DNA of 64,000 nt from Tetradesmus obliquus. Taxonomy: Eukaryota > Chlorophyta > Chlorophyceae > Sphaeropleales > Scenedesmaceae. The notes under the pieces were generated by a model that was given only the letters and a program-made list of their open reading frames with translations, did not search any database and was not told the origin of the DNA. Below, in pieces: positions 32,717-45,086 of this stretch (position 1 is its first letter; each line of letters begins with the position of its first letter). The position numbers and the translations under genes are program-made. The stretch spans positions 558,001 through 622,000 of the forward strand of contig CP126197.1 in NCBI GenBank assembly GCA_030272155.1, given 5' to 3'.

Positions 32717-34383
32717 GCTGCACAGCCAGACGTTTGCCAGCGCTGCTCGCTCGCCTGAATGCGGCCTTGCATTCATAGTGGGTTTGCCTCCTGCAGCCTG
32801 GCAGCCAGCCCTGCCACCACACTCACAGCTGTCACTGTTGTCTACTGCTGCTGCCTTTTCCCGCCTGTTTTGCTGCTTCATATTCGAATCTGTAACAATG
32901 TAACAACGTGACCGCAGCCCTCGCTTGCAGACGACTGGATCAGCTTCACTAGCAGGCCCTGGGTGCAAGGGCCGATTGACACATTTTTTGACAACCAATA
33001 CCTGGCAGCAATGATGGCAGACAGCCCTGAGCTGCAGGAGACTGTAGACAGCATCATCACAACAGGGGACGCTGCACTGCAGGAGGTAGGCTGGCAGCTG
33101 TAACCGCTGCTCTGCTCCGCATGCAACACATAAGAAGCATCCTCTTCTTCCTGGTGGTGACCTTGCATTGCACTTTGCAAATGTCTTTGCTTGACACCAA
33201 GTACAACAAGCATTCTTATGCTTACACCCTCAAGACGCAATCAGCCACTCTGCGGCACCAACAAGCTGAGCAGTGCTTCCCTCCACCTCGCGCTGCTGTT
33301 GACAGAGAGATTGCATTTAGCGTGCAAGTATTTGAGCGAAGTGGTCGGCCATGATGCATATGACTAGGGTAGTGACGGATAGCGCTTCTCATGCTGTATG
33401 TACGCGTGCAGGGACGGCATGTGCCGTGGCTGCTGCATGCAGTGCAGACAGTGGCCGGCCACTCGGGCATCTACATCGCTGTGGAAGCAGCAGAGCAGAT
33501 GCTGGGGCCGCACCGCATAGCACGGCTGGAGGCGCTGACAGCAGCAGCACTCACACGGTGAGCTGTGCAACAGCAAGCTTATGATGTGTGTGATGCAGCG
33601 AGTGCTGGTCACCTGGCTGGAGTCACCAGTTGTACGTGTGGCTCATAGCACGGTTGGCGGCGCTGACAGCAGCAGCACTCACACGCTAGGCTGTGCAAGC
33701 TTATGATGTGTGTGATGCAGTGTGTGCTGGGCAGTTGGCTAAATTTTACCAGTTGTACATGTGGCGCAAACGAGGCGGGAGTATGTGATGAGGGCAAGGC
33801 CTGTTCTAGCTATAATATGACAGTTTTAGGCATGGTAAATGCACAACTGCGCACTTTCAAGCAATGCTGGACCAGAAGCCCCCCTGCCCGAAGGCTTCTG
33901 GCCCTCCAAGTGGGCTGATCACGCAGGCACAGCTGTCCAGTAGCACGGTCATGCGATATACATACCTTCAAGCAATGCTGAGCCAGAAGACCCCCGCCAA
34001 AGTCTCCTGGCACTCCGAGTGGGCTGTTCATGTAGCTCTGCGCAGCAGCTGCAATTGTATCTGCTTCCCTGCAGCATCACAATCTGACTGTCGCTACTGC
34101 TGCTGCTGCTGCTGCTGCTGCTGGCATGCTGCAGGCCGCGTGCAGTGAAGCTGGTGGAGGTGCTTGCTGCGCTGCTGACACCGCAAGCCATCCATGGCCT
34201 CATGGCGCTGCTCAAGGCCTGCTTCACTGACGAGCGCATCAACAGGTGCGCCGCTGCAGGCAACATACGTCACTTTGCATAGCAGAGCTGTTTTCTGAGA
34301 GTGGCTGCCGCTTCGAGTGCATTGACAGACACACGACAGGTGTTAAAGAGGATCAGTGACGAGCGCATCAACAGGTGCCAAGC

Positions 34384-34416
<33 letters not shown>

Positions 34417-34737
34417 GGGCCACAGCACCTCATGAAATGCACCGCTCTTTCATCTTTTATGACTTCACCTTGCATGTTTGTTACTTTGCCATGCCCTGGT
34501 TTGTTGTTTCTCTGCAGAAATTGTTTGTGCTGATGAAGACAAACAAGCGGTTGTTCACCTGGCACTGGATCAACCTGCCCGCCTGCCTGCTTGCTTGCAG
34601 GATGATGGACGCCGCAGAGTTTGTTCTGTCAGATGAGGAGCGCCTGGCCCTGGCTGACCTTGCACTGGACCAGCTCAGCAATCTGCCTGCCTGCCTGCCT
34701 GCGTGCCTGCGTGCCTGCCTGCGTGCCTGCCTGCGTG

Positions 34738-34777
<40 letters not shown>

Positions 34778-37639
34778 CGTGCCGTCCTGCTTGCAGGATG
34801 ACGACGCTGCAGCAGTGGCAGCACCCATTCAGTATGCTGCAGCGGCATCATGAATCATGCTGCAGCAACCATATCAGGTCATGTGTCTGCCGCCCCCTGC
34901 CTGCAGGATGATGGATGCAGCTGAGTATGTACTATCAGATGAGGAGCGCCTGGCCCTGGCTGACCTAGCACTGGACCAGCTCAGCGACGCAGCAACAGAT
35001 GACGGCATCCTGCACGGCATTGCCAGCCTGGATGCAGCAGCTGACGCGCAGCTGATGCTCAGCACGGGCCAGGAGCTGCTGGGGTGGCTGCTGCAGCAGC
35101 CTGAGGCGATGGGGGCTGCTGCTGGGCAGCTGCTTGATGCTGTTGTGGACATGAAGCGTTTGGAAAGGGCTGTGGCTCGCAACGATGAGGTGCGCACATT
35201 GACATTTTCTTGTTTGTGTGGATTATTAAGTGCTGCCGCGGGCTGTTTTGGAGAATTCGCTCTGGCCTATCTGCTAGCATGCATCATGTGCTGCATGCGG
35301 CAGCTGCTGGGCTGGCTGTTGCAGCAGCCTGAGGCGATGGGGGCTGCTGCTGGGCAGCTGATTGATGCTGTTGTGGACTTGGGTAGGCTGGAGAGGGCTG
35401 TGGCTCGCAACGATGAGGTGCGGGAGGTGTGGGCAACTGTTTTCTAATGGTGCTGTTGTCACCGCCAAAAGCTTGATCAGTGCTGATGGCAGAACAAACT
35501 TGCGCAGCGGATGCTCAGCACAGGGCGGGAGCTGCTGGTCTGGATGCTGCAGCAGCCTGAGGCGATGGGGGCTGCTGCTGGGCAGCTGATCGATGCTGTT
35601 GTGGATATGGGGAGGCTTGAAAGGGCTGTGGCACGCAACGACGAGGTGCGTCAAAGATAGAATTCCTGGTTTGGGTTAGTCTGCTGCCGTTAGCTGTGTG
35701 GGAGATGCCGCTTTGGGCTATCTGCATGGCATGCGTGGTGTGCTGCACGGGCCAGGAGCTGCTGGGCTGGCTGCTGCAGCAGTCTGAGGCTATGGGGGCT
35801 GCTGCTGGGCAGCTGATTGATGGCGTTGTGGACATGGGGAGGCTTGAAAGAGCCGTGGCACGCAATGATGAGGTGCGCCGCATGCCTGATGAGATTCTTT
35901 CTTTGCAAGAGGCCATGAGGGCTGCTGCTGGGCAGCTCATCCCCCTCATGCACTAGGTGCTGCCACAGTTCATCACTCAATCACAATGCTGCTGCTGCTG
36001 CTGCTGCTGCCAACATTCGCTGTTTACAGATCATGACGCTAGAGCGCATCTCCATTATGCACAAGGTGCTCGCGCAGCTCAGCCCCGCACTTCGCCCCAA
36101 AAACATCAGCAGCAGCGCCACCCTCATTCGTAACATGTTACTCAGCCGGCAGCTGCAGCGCTGGGCGGGTGAGGCCAGCAGCAGCATCAGCTTGCAGGAC
36201 GTTAAGACCTGGTGGGCCAGCGTTGACCAAGGTTTGACCGTGCCTGTTGTCGAGGCGCTGCTGCACCTTGCAGAGAGTGTGTTAGATGGTGGCCGGCTGT
36301 GGGCGCTGATGGGGCAGCCGCAGCCGATGTTAGAAATGTTGTTAGTAACAGATGAGGAGGCGCGGGCGGCGACATGCAGAGCGGCATGCGGCAGCGGCAG
36401 CAGCGGCAGCACTGGCGTGAGTCCGGCAGCGAGCATGGATGCTGGCAGCAGCAGCAGCAGTCCCAGCAGCAGCAGGGACAGCTGGACTGCCAGCAGCAGT
36501 GCAGCGCTGCGCAACGCATCACCCGACGGCAGCAGCGCAGCCAACCGCTCACTGGCCGAATCCGCTGCCGCAGCAGCGGCCGCAGCTGCAGCTGCAGCAA
36601 CCGCGGCCGCTGCTGTTGCGCCAGCCTGTGGCATCCATGATAGCAGCTGCAGGGAGTGCAGCGGCAGCTGCGGTAGCCCTGTGGACCGCATGTTTGCTGC
36701 TGGGGCTAGCTTAACTGATCCAGATCTGCAGCAGCTGATTCGGCATCATTTGGAGGTCTGTAGGCAGCCGAGGAGAGAGCAGCAGCGGAGAGTGGCACAC
36801 CAGGCTGCTCAAATGGCCGCATCAGGCGCATTTGATGCTGTGGTGCACCACAGTGAATCGTATGCGTCACTGTCTTCGCATCTGTGGGAGTTAGACCACC
36901 TGCCGCTTGCATCGCTTTATGATGGGGACTCCGCTGCAGGCGATGCAGCAGCAGCGTCGGCAGCAGCGGCTGCAGTAGCTGCGGCAGCAGCAGCAGACAG
37001 CAGCAGCATGTGCAGCTACACCACTAGCTACAGAAGCAGCAGCAGCAGCACCCAGCATGCGGCTGCTGAGTCGGCAGCAGTTGACAACAGCAGCAGCAGC
37101 AGCGGGCGGCATGAGTTTGGGGCAGCTGACCTCAGGCATCTGGCGGTTGAGGGTTCAGCGGCTGCTGCTCGTGCTGTGCTGCATCCTAGGCGGCTGCCAC
37201 AGCTGCTGGGCTTACTGCCTGAGCTGCTTGCACCCCAGAGGGTGGCAGTAGGGCTCGCGCTGCTTGACAGTGCGCTGCGCATTGGGGAGCATGAAGTGAC
37301 GCTGGGCCCCAGCTGTGAACTTCAGGGTGTGAAAACTAGCGTGAAAAATGCTGGCGGCAGCAGCAACAGCAGAAGCAGTAGCCGGCAGCTGGGAAGGCAG
37401 GAGGCTTCCGGAGACAGTGGCAGCGGTGGCGGTTCCAGTGCAGCTAGCAGTGGAAGTAGCCAGCCAACGCTGCTGCAGCTGCCTACAGCCTTGCCGCAGG
37501 CTGTGTTGGATGCAGCTGCTGCTGCCGCAGCTGATGTGGTCGCTGCTCCAGGCAGCAGGCAGCAGCTGCTGCATGCAGTGGATACAGTGCTTGCAATGCT
37601 GACAGTGAGAGCAGCAGTACAAGCAAAGGCAGAGCAGGC

Positions 37640-37681
<42 letters not shown>

Positions 37682-38162
37682 TGTGGCTGTCGGTGAGGCA
37701 GGAGGCAGCATGCTGACTCGTGCTACTGCTGCAGTGACAGCAGCGTTCACAGCAGCACAGATGGCTGTGTCACACCCAGATACGGGGGTGCTCGGTACTC
37801 CAGTGGTTGCTGCAGCAGCAGCAGCTGTGGCAGCAGCAGTTGCAGAGGCAAGATCTGCGGTAGCAGCAGCAGCAGCTGCGAGGCCCAGCGCTGTGGCTAG
37901 CGCTGCTTCAGCAAAGATGCATCATGCTGCGGCAGTAGCCAGCTGCGCTCTGGGCAACCCCCGCAGCTGCATCGAGGCTGAAGACTTTGCAGCGCCAGCA
38001 GCAGCACAACAGCAGCAGCAGCACAGCTCTGGCGGCAGCAGCACTGCTGAGCTGCTTGCTACACTGTTTGGCCTGCATGTGTCACTTGCAGGAGACCTGT
38101 GGGGCCTGTGGTGGGCCTACCATGCCAATGTGGCGCTGCGGCTGAGACTGCGCCGTGCCTGA
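32058..38162 (+). CDS. Large unrecognised Ala/Ser/Gln-rich helical protein, possibly plastid-targeted
   Basis: ATG at 32058 starts a Ser/Arg/Ala-rich, acid-poor leader (SCSSSCNARSSSSSRSR) that resembles a plastid transit peptide. Supported exons are 32058-32399, 32931-33084 (WISFTSRPWVQGPIDTFF), 33412-33557, 34135-34245, 34907-35189 (VLSDEERLALADLALDQL) and 36030-38162. At least one exon between 32399 and 32931 is missing because the phases do not close. The last exon is 709 codons long, with helical blocks (LIRHHLEVCRQPRREQQRR, LRHLAVEGSAAAARAVL) separated by Ser, Ala and Gln runs, and ends LWGLWWAYHANVALRLRLR. I recognise no domain. The protein may be an organellar helical-repeat protein, but that is a guess. 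Exon duplication is heavy at 33640-33690, 34350-34376, 35041-35880 and after the stop. Confidence 0.55.
32632..32715. repeat. TTG microsatellite
   Basis: About 28 TTG units with one TTT interruption at 32668-32670, in an intron. It differs from the CTG tracts that dominate elsewhere. Confidence 0.95.
34570..34800. repeat. CTGC tetranucleotide array inside a duplicated exon block
   Basis: CTGC units, some CGTGC, at 34680-34790 follow a first copy of the exon encoding MMDAAEFVLSDEERLALADL (34599-34680). The full exon recurs at 34907. The array seems to have grown in place of the rest of the first copy. Confidence 0.85.
35041..35880 (+). repeat. Four copies of a module of about 42 codons (ELLGWLLQQPEAMGAAAGQL)
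   Basis: Copies at about 35070-35189, 35300-35417, 35530-35645 and 35757-35874 encode ELLGWLLQQPEAMGAAAGQL and then RLERAVARNDE, each ending at a GTGCG donor. The first belongs to exon 34907-35189. Copies 2 and 4 begin after a CAG that could be an acceptor. A fifth fragment (AMRAAAGQLI) lies near 35910. They may be alternative exons or relics. Confidence 0.9.
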
Positions 38163-38540
38163 TGCAGCTGCAGCTGCAAGGGTGCCAGGTTTCAGTTTTG
38201 CAGGAGACCTGTGGGGGCTGTGGTAAGACTGCCACGCCAATGTGGCTCTGCGGCTGCACAGGGGGTAATGTGGCTGCAAGGTGGGGGTGGACGGTGTTGT
38301 GTCGGGCATGGCAAGCAGCAGCAGCAAGTGGTGGGCCTACCACGCCAATGTGGCGCTGCGGCTGCACAGGGGGTACTGTGGTTGCAAGGCGGGGGTTGGC
38401 AGCTTTGTGTAGGTTTTGCAGGGCCTGATGCAGCTGCTGCGGGCTGTTTTGAATCATGCCGTGTTTGAATGCTGTGAGGGGGCTGTGGTGGGCCTACCAT
38501 GCCAATATGGCTTTGCGGTTTAGGTTGGGCCTGGTCTGAT
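38088..38540 (+). repeat. Tandem copies of the terminal coding segment
   Basis: The stretch encoding DLWGLWWAYHANVALRLR at 38094-38156 recurs three times after the stop, near 38208, 38330 and 38480. The shared cores are GTGGGCCTACCA(T/C)GCCAAT and GGCTGCACAGGGGGTA. Confidence 0.85.
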
Positions 38541-40990
38541 ACAGCATGTGTGTCGTGCATGATGGCTGGTGGTGGTTGGAAGCGCAGTTGAGAAAACGGC
38601 AGGCAGCATATATGAGATGGGGGTTTGAGACAGCAGCAGCAGCCCTGTAGCCCCCAGAGACTGTTTGGGTGCTGACGGTATGTCTGCATCGTTGTGGTTG
38701 AATGTTGATAGGTAGTGATCAAGTGAGGACGCAGAGCTGCTGCGCTGATTTTGACGCTGAGACACTGCTCTGGACATTATATGCAGTTTTGCATGAAGTT
38801 TTGTGCATGCTGATGCAGGACTGTCAGGAGGTTTTGGGTTGGGTTGCGTTGTCATGGCGCCGAACAAAGCATGTGGTGTCAACAGTTTTGTGACTTGCGA
38901 CAAAACACCTGTGGGATGACATCAGGGAAATCAGGTGGCCAGACGCCTGCAAGGTGGGAGAACCTGTCGTCTGCCAACAGCGGTGAATTACAGTGTTGGT
39001 TGTGTTTGTTTTTGGCACTGTTGGTGCTACAGTTTTGGAAGCGGCACTGTTGGTGCTACAGTTTCAAAACGGGACTTTTGATGCTACAGTTTTGGGAGGG
39101 CAGCAGACATCTTGCTGGCTGCTGCTGAGCATGCAGCGCAGCAGTTATGGGGTTGTCTGTGGTGTTAAAACGTTGGGTGTACATTGCGCTGTACTGTACG
39201 TGAGCATGTACGCCTGTTTTGTGCATGTTGAAGTTTCAAAACCTTTGGCGCAGCATGCTGGCATACCACCATTGGCTCCGCATGGCAGTTCTTTGGAATC
39301 ACAGCAATGGCAGCAATCATTGTTGATATATAAAGGGCACAAGACTGCACAGTTGTTGTGGCGAGATGGAGGAACTGTATAAAGCACTTTACTTGACTGT
39401 GCACTTTAGTCACTGAACAGGCTCAGCAGCTTGGTGTGGCTTGTGCACTGCTGCCACGTGAGCAGCATCAGCACTCATCAAACCTGTTTACTGGGCACAA
39501 GCAGCACCATCGTGTGGTGAACACGGTGCTGTTCAGCACTGCATATAGCAGGCATTGTCTGCGTGTAGCAGTCGCTCATATTTTCTCCTTTTATAGGGGC
39601 AGCAGATTTGCAGATGACCTTGTGAGGGCAGTGCTGTGCTGAACTGCTGCGGGCTGCTGTGCTCACACTTCAGAGGTTGTCACACCATGGCGAGTATGTG
39701 CAGCCAGCGCAGTCATGCAGCGCTGTTTGTCCCAGCAACTATTGCAAGCTTGGATGTAGGCTTCTAAGGCTGCGCATGTTGCAGCAACAAGCTTGCATGT
39801 TCTCTGATCCTTGCTTACTTGTGCGTGTTGACTGGGCTGGCGGCGTGCTGCATGTTGGCAGGCCAGGCCTAGATGGATCATGGCACTGACTTTTGGCAGC
39901 AAGGCGGTCACAATCATTGTTGTACTCCGTTGATGTCACAATTCTTTATTTAAAATTTCGAATTCTAGACAAAGCCAGGATGCCGAAGCACGCTGGTCAT
40001 GCACAGCTGCGCACCTTATTTGTTTTGCAGTGGCGCCCAGCATCCACGTCCTACGGTTAGTGGCTGCAATGTCTTTGTTGGGCTTGTGAAACTCCACTTG
40101 AACTTCAACTTGAACTTCCTTGTCAGCAGGCGAGTGCAAGATGACATTATAACGCTGCTCCCAGACTGCAGAAAAACAAAGGTCGATTCATAGCTGCGCG
40201 CCTTCAAGCAATCCTGGACCAGGAGAGTGTGTCAGGCTTGGCGCTGCGCACGCCCTTCAAGGCCCACAACGGTTGCACCGTGGTTGCACAGTACTTTGAT
40301 AACTCGTCTTTTTGCATGCCTTGTATCGTACTAGACACTAATGTATGACACACTGCTTTTAAACCAGCACCGAGACGCAACGACGCTGTGGCTTGACAGT
40401 GTGCAAGGCCTGCACTGCTGCCTGCAGTCTGCAGGCGTGTGTACTGCCACGTCAACCGTCATTCAAGCAGCAACGCATGCCAAGTGCCAAGCGCAGCCAA
40501 GTGCCTTGAAATGATTCCGCGATCGTTTGCTGGACTATTTCAAACCATAGCCGTTTACCTGCTGCATCGGTGTGACCAGGCGCGGCAGACAGTACAAACC
40601 AACAGACCATTCGCGGGACAACGCTGCGTATATGAGTTCGCACAAACATTGACATGATACAGTAACACAAGTTACAAGAAATGGGTGGAGTTGGCGTCCC
40701 ATGGTGCTGCCGAGGGCAAGTAAGGTCAGGCAGACAACTTGGTGAGCAGGTGCTGCTGGAGATCCCTAGTTGATCAGCCACAGGCAGACAAGAGATTGCT
40801 CAACGCTTGTAGCATGATATCAATGTTGAAAATGAAGTATGTCAGGATCAAAATCAGCAGCAGCTACCAGCACCAGCACCAGCAGCAGTGCATGCCTTGA
40901 CAGCCACCTGACACAACATGCAGAGCAGCTGCTGCACAGTTGGGCTACCCATTGCAAAATGCTCATGCAGCTTCGAATATGTAACACCTC
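38541..40990. other. Intergenic region, no supported gene
   Basis: Lies between two plus-strand genes. A short tandem repeat (GGTGCTACAGTTTTGGAAGC type, about 40 bases, three copies) occupies 39000-39095. The remainder shows only motif-free frames. It should include the 3' UTR of the previous gene and the promoter of the wall-protein gene. Confidence 0.4.
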
Positions 40991-43900
40991 ATGCTTTGGA
41001 TATGTACCTGTGCTGCAGCAATAGCATGGTGTGCGGTGCTGCTGCTTGGCATGCACTCAGTGAGATGCAGTGCGCCAGGCAGCCAAGTAACGGCAGCAGC
41101 AGCAGAGTCACAAGCAGCAGCAGCACAAGAGCTGCAGCAACCAGCATTTGAAGCAGCTGATCTGAGCACAGCCCTGCAAGATGTGCAGCAGGAAATCAGC
41201 CAGCTGGCTGAGCTGCAGCAGCCAATGCAGCAGCAACTACAAATGGAGCAGCAGCAACATCAACAGCAGCCTCTTGTGCAGCAGCAATCGCTGCAGGCGC
41301 AGCCCCAGCAGCAGCTGCGCTCCAACATGCTGCCCATCATCAATGGCTGGAGCAACCTCGTCACAACAGCAAATGTGGTGTTCAGCTGGAGCCATCAGAT
41401 GCTGCCGATAGGTGCCACAAGCCTGTCAGTGCCTTGGGGTTATGGCTCTGCAGTCACACAGGCCAGGGCAACATTCTCACGTAGTGTGGCATCTGCGCAG
41501 TACAGCTTCAGTGGCAGCCTGCAGGTGGGTGCTGAAATGATATGTCTGTAACAACAAGAAGCACAAGGGCAGTGGCGACAGCTGCGGGCAGTGTGACCTG
41601 CTCTCATGCAGCAATTTGCGCAGCCATCAGCTGCAGGCAGCATCAAACTGTGTGTTTCTGACTGTTGAGAGCAGGTTGTGGTTGCCAGGTCCATGCAGCA
41701 CTGTTTGACCAAGCAGCAGGCAAGCAGGGATGCTTTCCACCTGAGCATCTGCAGCAGCAGCAGCAGCGCAGTGGCTGCTTTGAACCAGTGCCTCCTCCGC
41801 TTATCAACCAACCATGGCTGCAAACTGTTACTTGCATTGATGTCATAACCTGCAGATCTCAAACCCCGATCCCGTGAACCAGATGTGGCTCAGCAGGCTT
41901 CAGCTACAGTGCTTCTGGGGCAGCAACATCAACCTGCCCTGCGGCAACAACGGCTGGCAGTACAGCTCCCTTGTCATTGACCCTGGTCAAACCAACACCT
42001 GCAGCGTCAGCAGCCTCGTCCTGCAAGCAGCTTTCGGGTCAAACTTCCGGCAGCCTTGCAGGATAACAGCGACAGCCTGGAACGGCGGTCAAACCACCTC
42101 CGGGGACTTCATTCTGGACTTTGGCAGTCCAAACATCAACAATCTGGCCAACAACTGCGTACTGTTTGGTGCCAGTTGTGCAGTTGCTGGTGCTCCGTAC
42201 TACAGTCCGATTGTGGGAGGCCTGCCGCAGGGCAGGATGGTGTGTGAGGCAGCAGCAAGCGTTGACTTTGATGTGGCAATCAATGGAGGCTTTATGGGCA
42301 ATGGGCTGGCTCCTGGATCATGCGGCACTGCTGCCAGGGTGAGGAGTAGCGGGTCGCAGGGCTAGTGCATGGCGCAGGTTTCAGTCCTGATATGTACGAT
42401 AATGTATTGCGTTGTTGGGGGGGGGGGGTGCACGCAGCAGTGGTGTTTCTGCTGCTAGTCCTGCCACTACTGCATTTCAGCTCCAATACAGCATGCAAGC
42501 TAGTTTCCATAATACTTGCAAGTCTTGTGGCCTCATGTTGTGCTGTTTTCTGTTGCATACACCTGCTTCTAGCCGCCATTCACTGTATGTTGTGGCACAT
42601 CTATGCGTCCTGATTTTCAAACATTCTTTACCTGCTGTGCCCACGCACCTGCACTGTCTGCAGATCGACTGTCAATTGCAAGCCGTAACGCAAAGTACAA
42701 TTGGTGTGCCATCAGCCCCAGGCAGTGAATGCACCACAGTACTCTCACTAGTACCCTCACCGTCACTGCCACTCCCAACATTGTCTGTGCCACGCATGCG
42801 TTGCTGCCTGCAGATCGACTGCCAATCTCAACCCATTACGCAGAGCACTGTTGGCACACCTTCAGTGCCAGGATCCACTCTCACCAGCACCCTCAGCCCA
42901 ACTGCCACTCCCAACATGATATGTGCCGTGCATGCTGCCTGCAGATCGACTGCCAATCACAAGCCGTCATGCACTGCACTGTTGGCACACCTTCTGCCCC
43001 ACTCACTATCTCTGTGCCACGCCCGCTGTGCTGCCTGCAGATCGATTGCCAATCACAAGCCCTCATGCAGAGCACTGTTGGCACACCATCAGCACCAGGA
43101 TCCACCCTCACCAGTACCCTCAGCCTCACTGCCACTCCCATCAGCTGCCCAGTACCCCCGCCACCACCCACCCCACCTCCCTCACCCACCCCAAACCCTG
43201 GATTCCAAGACCGCCCTGAACCCCAGCTGTCAGTAACAGTTACAAAGACGTACGTTGCCGGCGCATTCGCGTGGGCAGTTGCCGGCAGCGTCACACCCAG
43301 CAGAATGGAGATATATGCCGGCAGCAGCAGCACAGCACAGTACTCTGTTAAGGTCACCAGGAGTCTTTCTTCCTCTCCTGCACCTAATTACCTGGTGGAT
43401 GGTGTTATAACTGTTACAAATCCCAGCAGCCAGGCCATCACTATCCAGGCAGTCAATGCGCTGCTGCCTTGGAACGTCGCCAGCCCCGCCACCTGTTCAA
43501 ATTTGAACTTGCCTGGAACCCTGAACCCTGGAGCAGCTGCCAGCTGCAGCTTTAGGCTCAACTATGAACTGGGGCCTCAGCCAAGCAGCGTCAGGTGCGC
43601 ACGCACAGACATATGAGGCAACTGCCGAGGAGGCTGAGCTTGCGTTACACAAAGCATGTAGGCAGCACGAGCACTTGCAGTTGAAATGTGGAGCATGATC
43701 TTGGTGATCGTGCCTATACATATGGCTCCAGCAGCATCATATGGGAGACGGCACCGAGCACATTCAAGCCAGCTGTTCTGCATTGTCCGTACAGTGCTCG
43801 TGTCAGATCCACTGCTGTGCACTTTCGATGTGTACCAATCTTGGCGCGCTCGTGCTTGCGCACCGAATGGCCTTGACACTCGCAGGACCTCGCCACCCAT

Positions 43901-44804
43901 TGCAGATGCCCGCACTAGCGCTTTGCAGTTGTGATGTGGAGCATTCGCTAGCAGCCATGCTTACGCAACTATCATGCAATCGTTCTTGTCACTCACATAG
44001 AGCCTGCGGTGCTGCCCTATCTTCCCTGCAGTGCCCAAGTGTTAGTTGCCGGCCGCTCAGCCCCCACTCTGTCACCCACCTCAGCGGCCTTCAACTTTGA
44101 CGCTGCTGACCTGTCACTTCATGCTGCTGACCTGTTCCCCTGCAGTGCCCAAGTGTTGGTTGCCGGCCGCTCAGCCCCCACTCTGTCACCCACCTCAGCG
44201 GCCTTCAACTTTGACGCTGCTGACCTGTCACTTCATGCTGCTGACCTGTTCCCCTGCAGTGCCCAAGTGTTAGTTGCTGGCCGCTCAGCCCCCACTCTGT
44301 CACCCACCTCAGCACCCTTCAGCTTCGATGCTGCTGACCTGTCATGGTCCACTGGCAGCTGTGCTGGCGTAGTAATGGCTTTCATGGCTGAGCCAGGCAT
44401 GCAGTTGCAGGCTTTGCCAGGCGGCCGGGCGCCTGCATTTGCGGGCGCAGGCGGGCCAGCAACGCAGGTCTGCAGCAGCAGCACTAGCTTTGACTTTGCT
44501 GCGAGCTTTGCACCGGAGAAGGGGTTCAAACCTGGGCCCACCAAGGTGAGCAGCAGCAGCAGCAGCAGCGCTGCAAAGGCAAGTGACAGTACTACTGTCT
44601 GAGACGATTGCTTATTCTTATGGTGTTGACGTGATAGAGCTTGTGATGGAGCTCCTTGTTGAGCAGCGCCCAGCTGCAGCCCTTGCTCAATCGGCAGTGC
44701 ATGCTGATGAACATACACAAGCAGCGCATGCAGCAGAACTGAAGTTTACCTGTATCCACAACCCTGCACCTGCACAGTACACACAACAGCCACACGCAAC
44801 CTAC

Positions 44805-44859
<55 letters not shown>

Positions 44860-45086
44860 AGGTGTACAGCAAGGCCACAGTCAGCCCAGCATCCAGCAGC
44901 CAGGGCGTGCAGGAAGCCAGCAGCACAGCTGAAGTAACAGTACTAGAATGGCCGGCTGCTTGGGGCCCTCAGGTGCAGCAGCGATCCCAGAAAGTTGGCG
45001 CTGGGCCGGCTGCTACTGCTGCTGTTATAACACCTGTTAGCTCCGGGTGGTTTGACTTTGACTGGAATGGTGCCGCTGCTTCGTAG
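40991..45086 (+). CDS. Secreted cell-wall or extracellular-matrix-like protein with Pro-rich hinge
   Basis: Exons 40991-41524, 41856-42338, 43041-43594, 44032-44545 and 44862-45086 join in phase to 769 residues. The N-terminus is a signal peptide (IAWCAVLLLGMHSVRCSA). A Gln-rich stretch follows (about residues 60-105), then a Cys-containing beta-rich domain with FSWSHQMLPIGATSLSVPWG and LQCFWGSNINLPCGNNGW. Next is the hinge PVPPPPPTPPPSPTPNP, then a domain starting LSVTVTKTYVAGAFAWAVAG with a DGVITVTNPSSQAITI strand. The latter resembles Ig-like modules common in green-algal wall proteins. It ends in a Ser/Ala-rich tail. No enzyme motif is seen; a structural role is inferred. Two exons are locally multiplied. 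Confidence 0.6.
42655..43140 (+). repeat. Four copies of an exon start with acceptor (IDCQSQ)
   Basis: CTGCAG followed by ATCGACTGCCAAT-type sequence, encoding IDCQSQALMQSTVGTPSAPG or close variants, begins near 42663, 42813, 42944 and 43041. Here the acceptor side is duplicated, unlike most arrays in this window. Only the last copy runs on into the Pro-rich hinge. The 42944 copy has a shifted end. Confidence 0.85.
44031..44372 (+). repeat. Three tandem 114-bp units in the wall-protein gene
   Basis: Units begin at 44031, 44145 and 44259. Units 1 and 2 are almost identical. The period is a multiple of three and the frame stays open, so the protein can carry one, two or three 38-residue repeats (SAQVLVAGRSAPTLSPTSA). 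Each unit carries its own CTGCAG acceptor. Confidence 0.95.
44809..44860. repeat. CTG microsatellite abutting a splice acceptor
   Basis: About 17 CTG units run directly into the AG before exon 44862 of the wall-protein gene. Confidence 0.95.
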
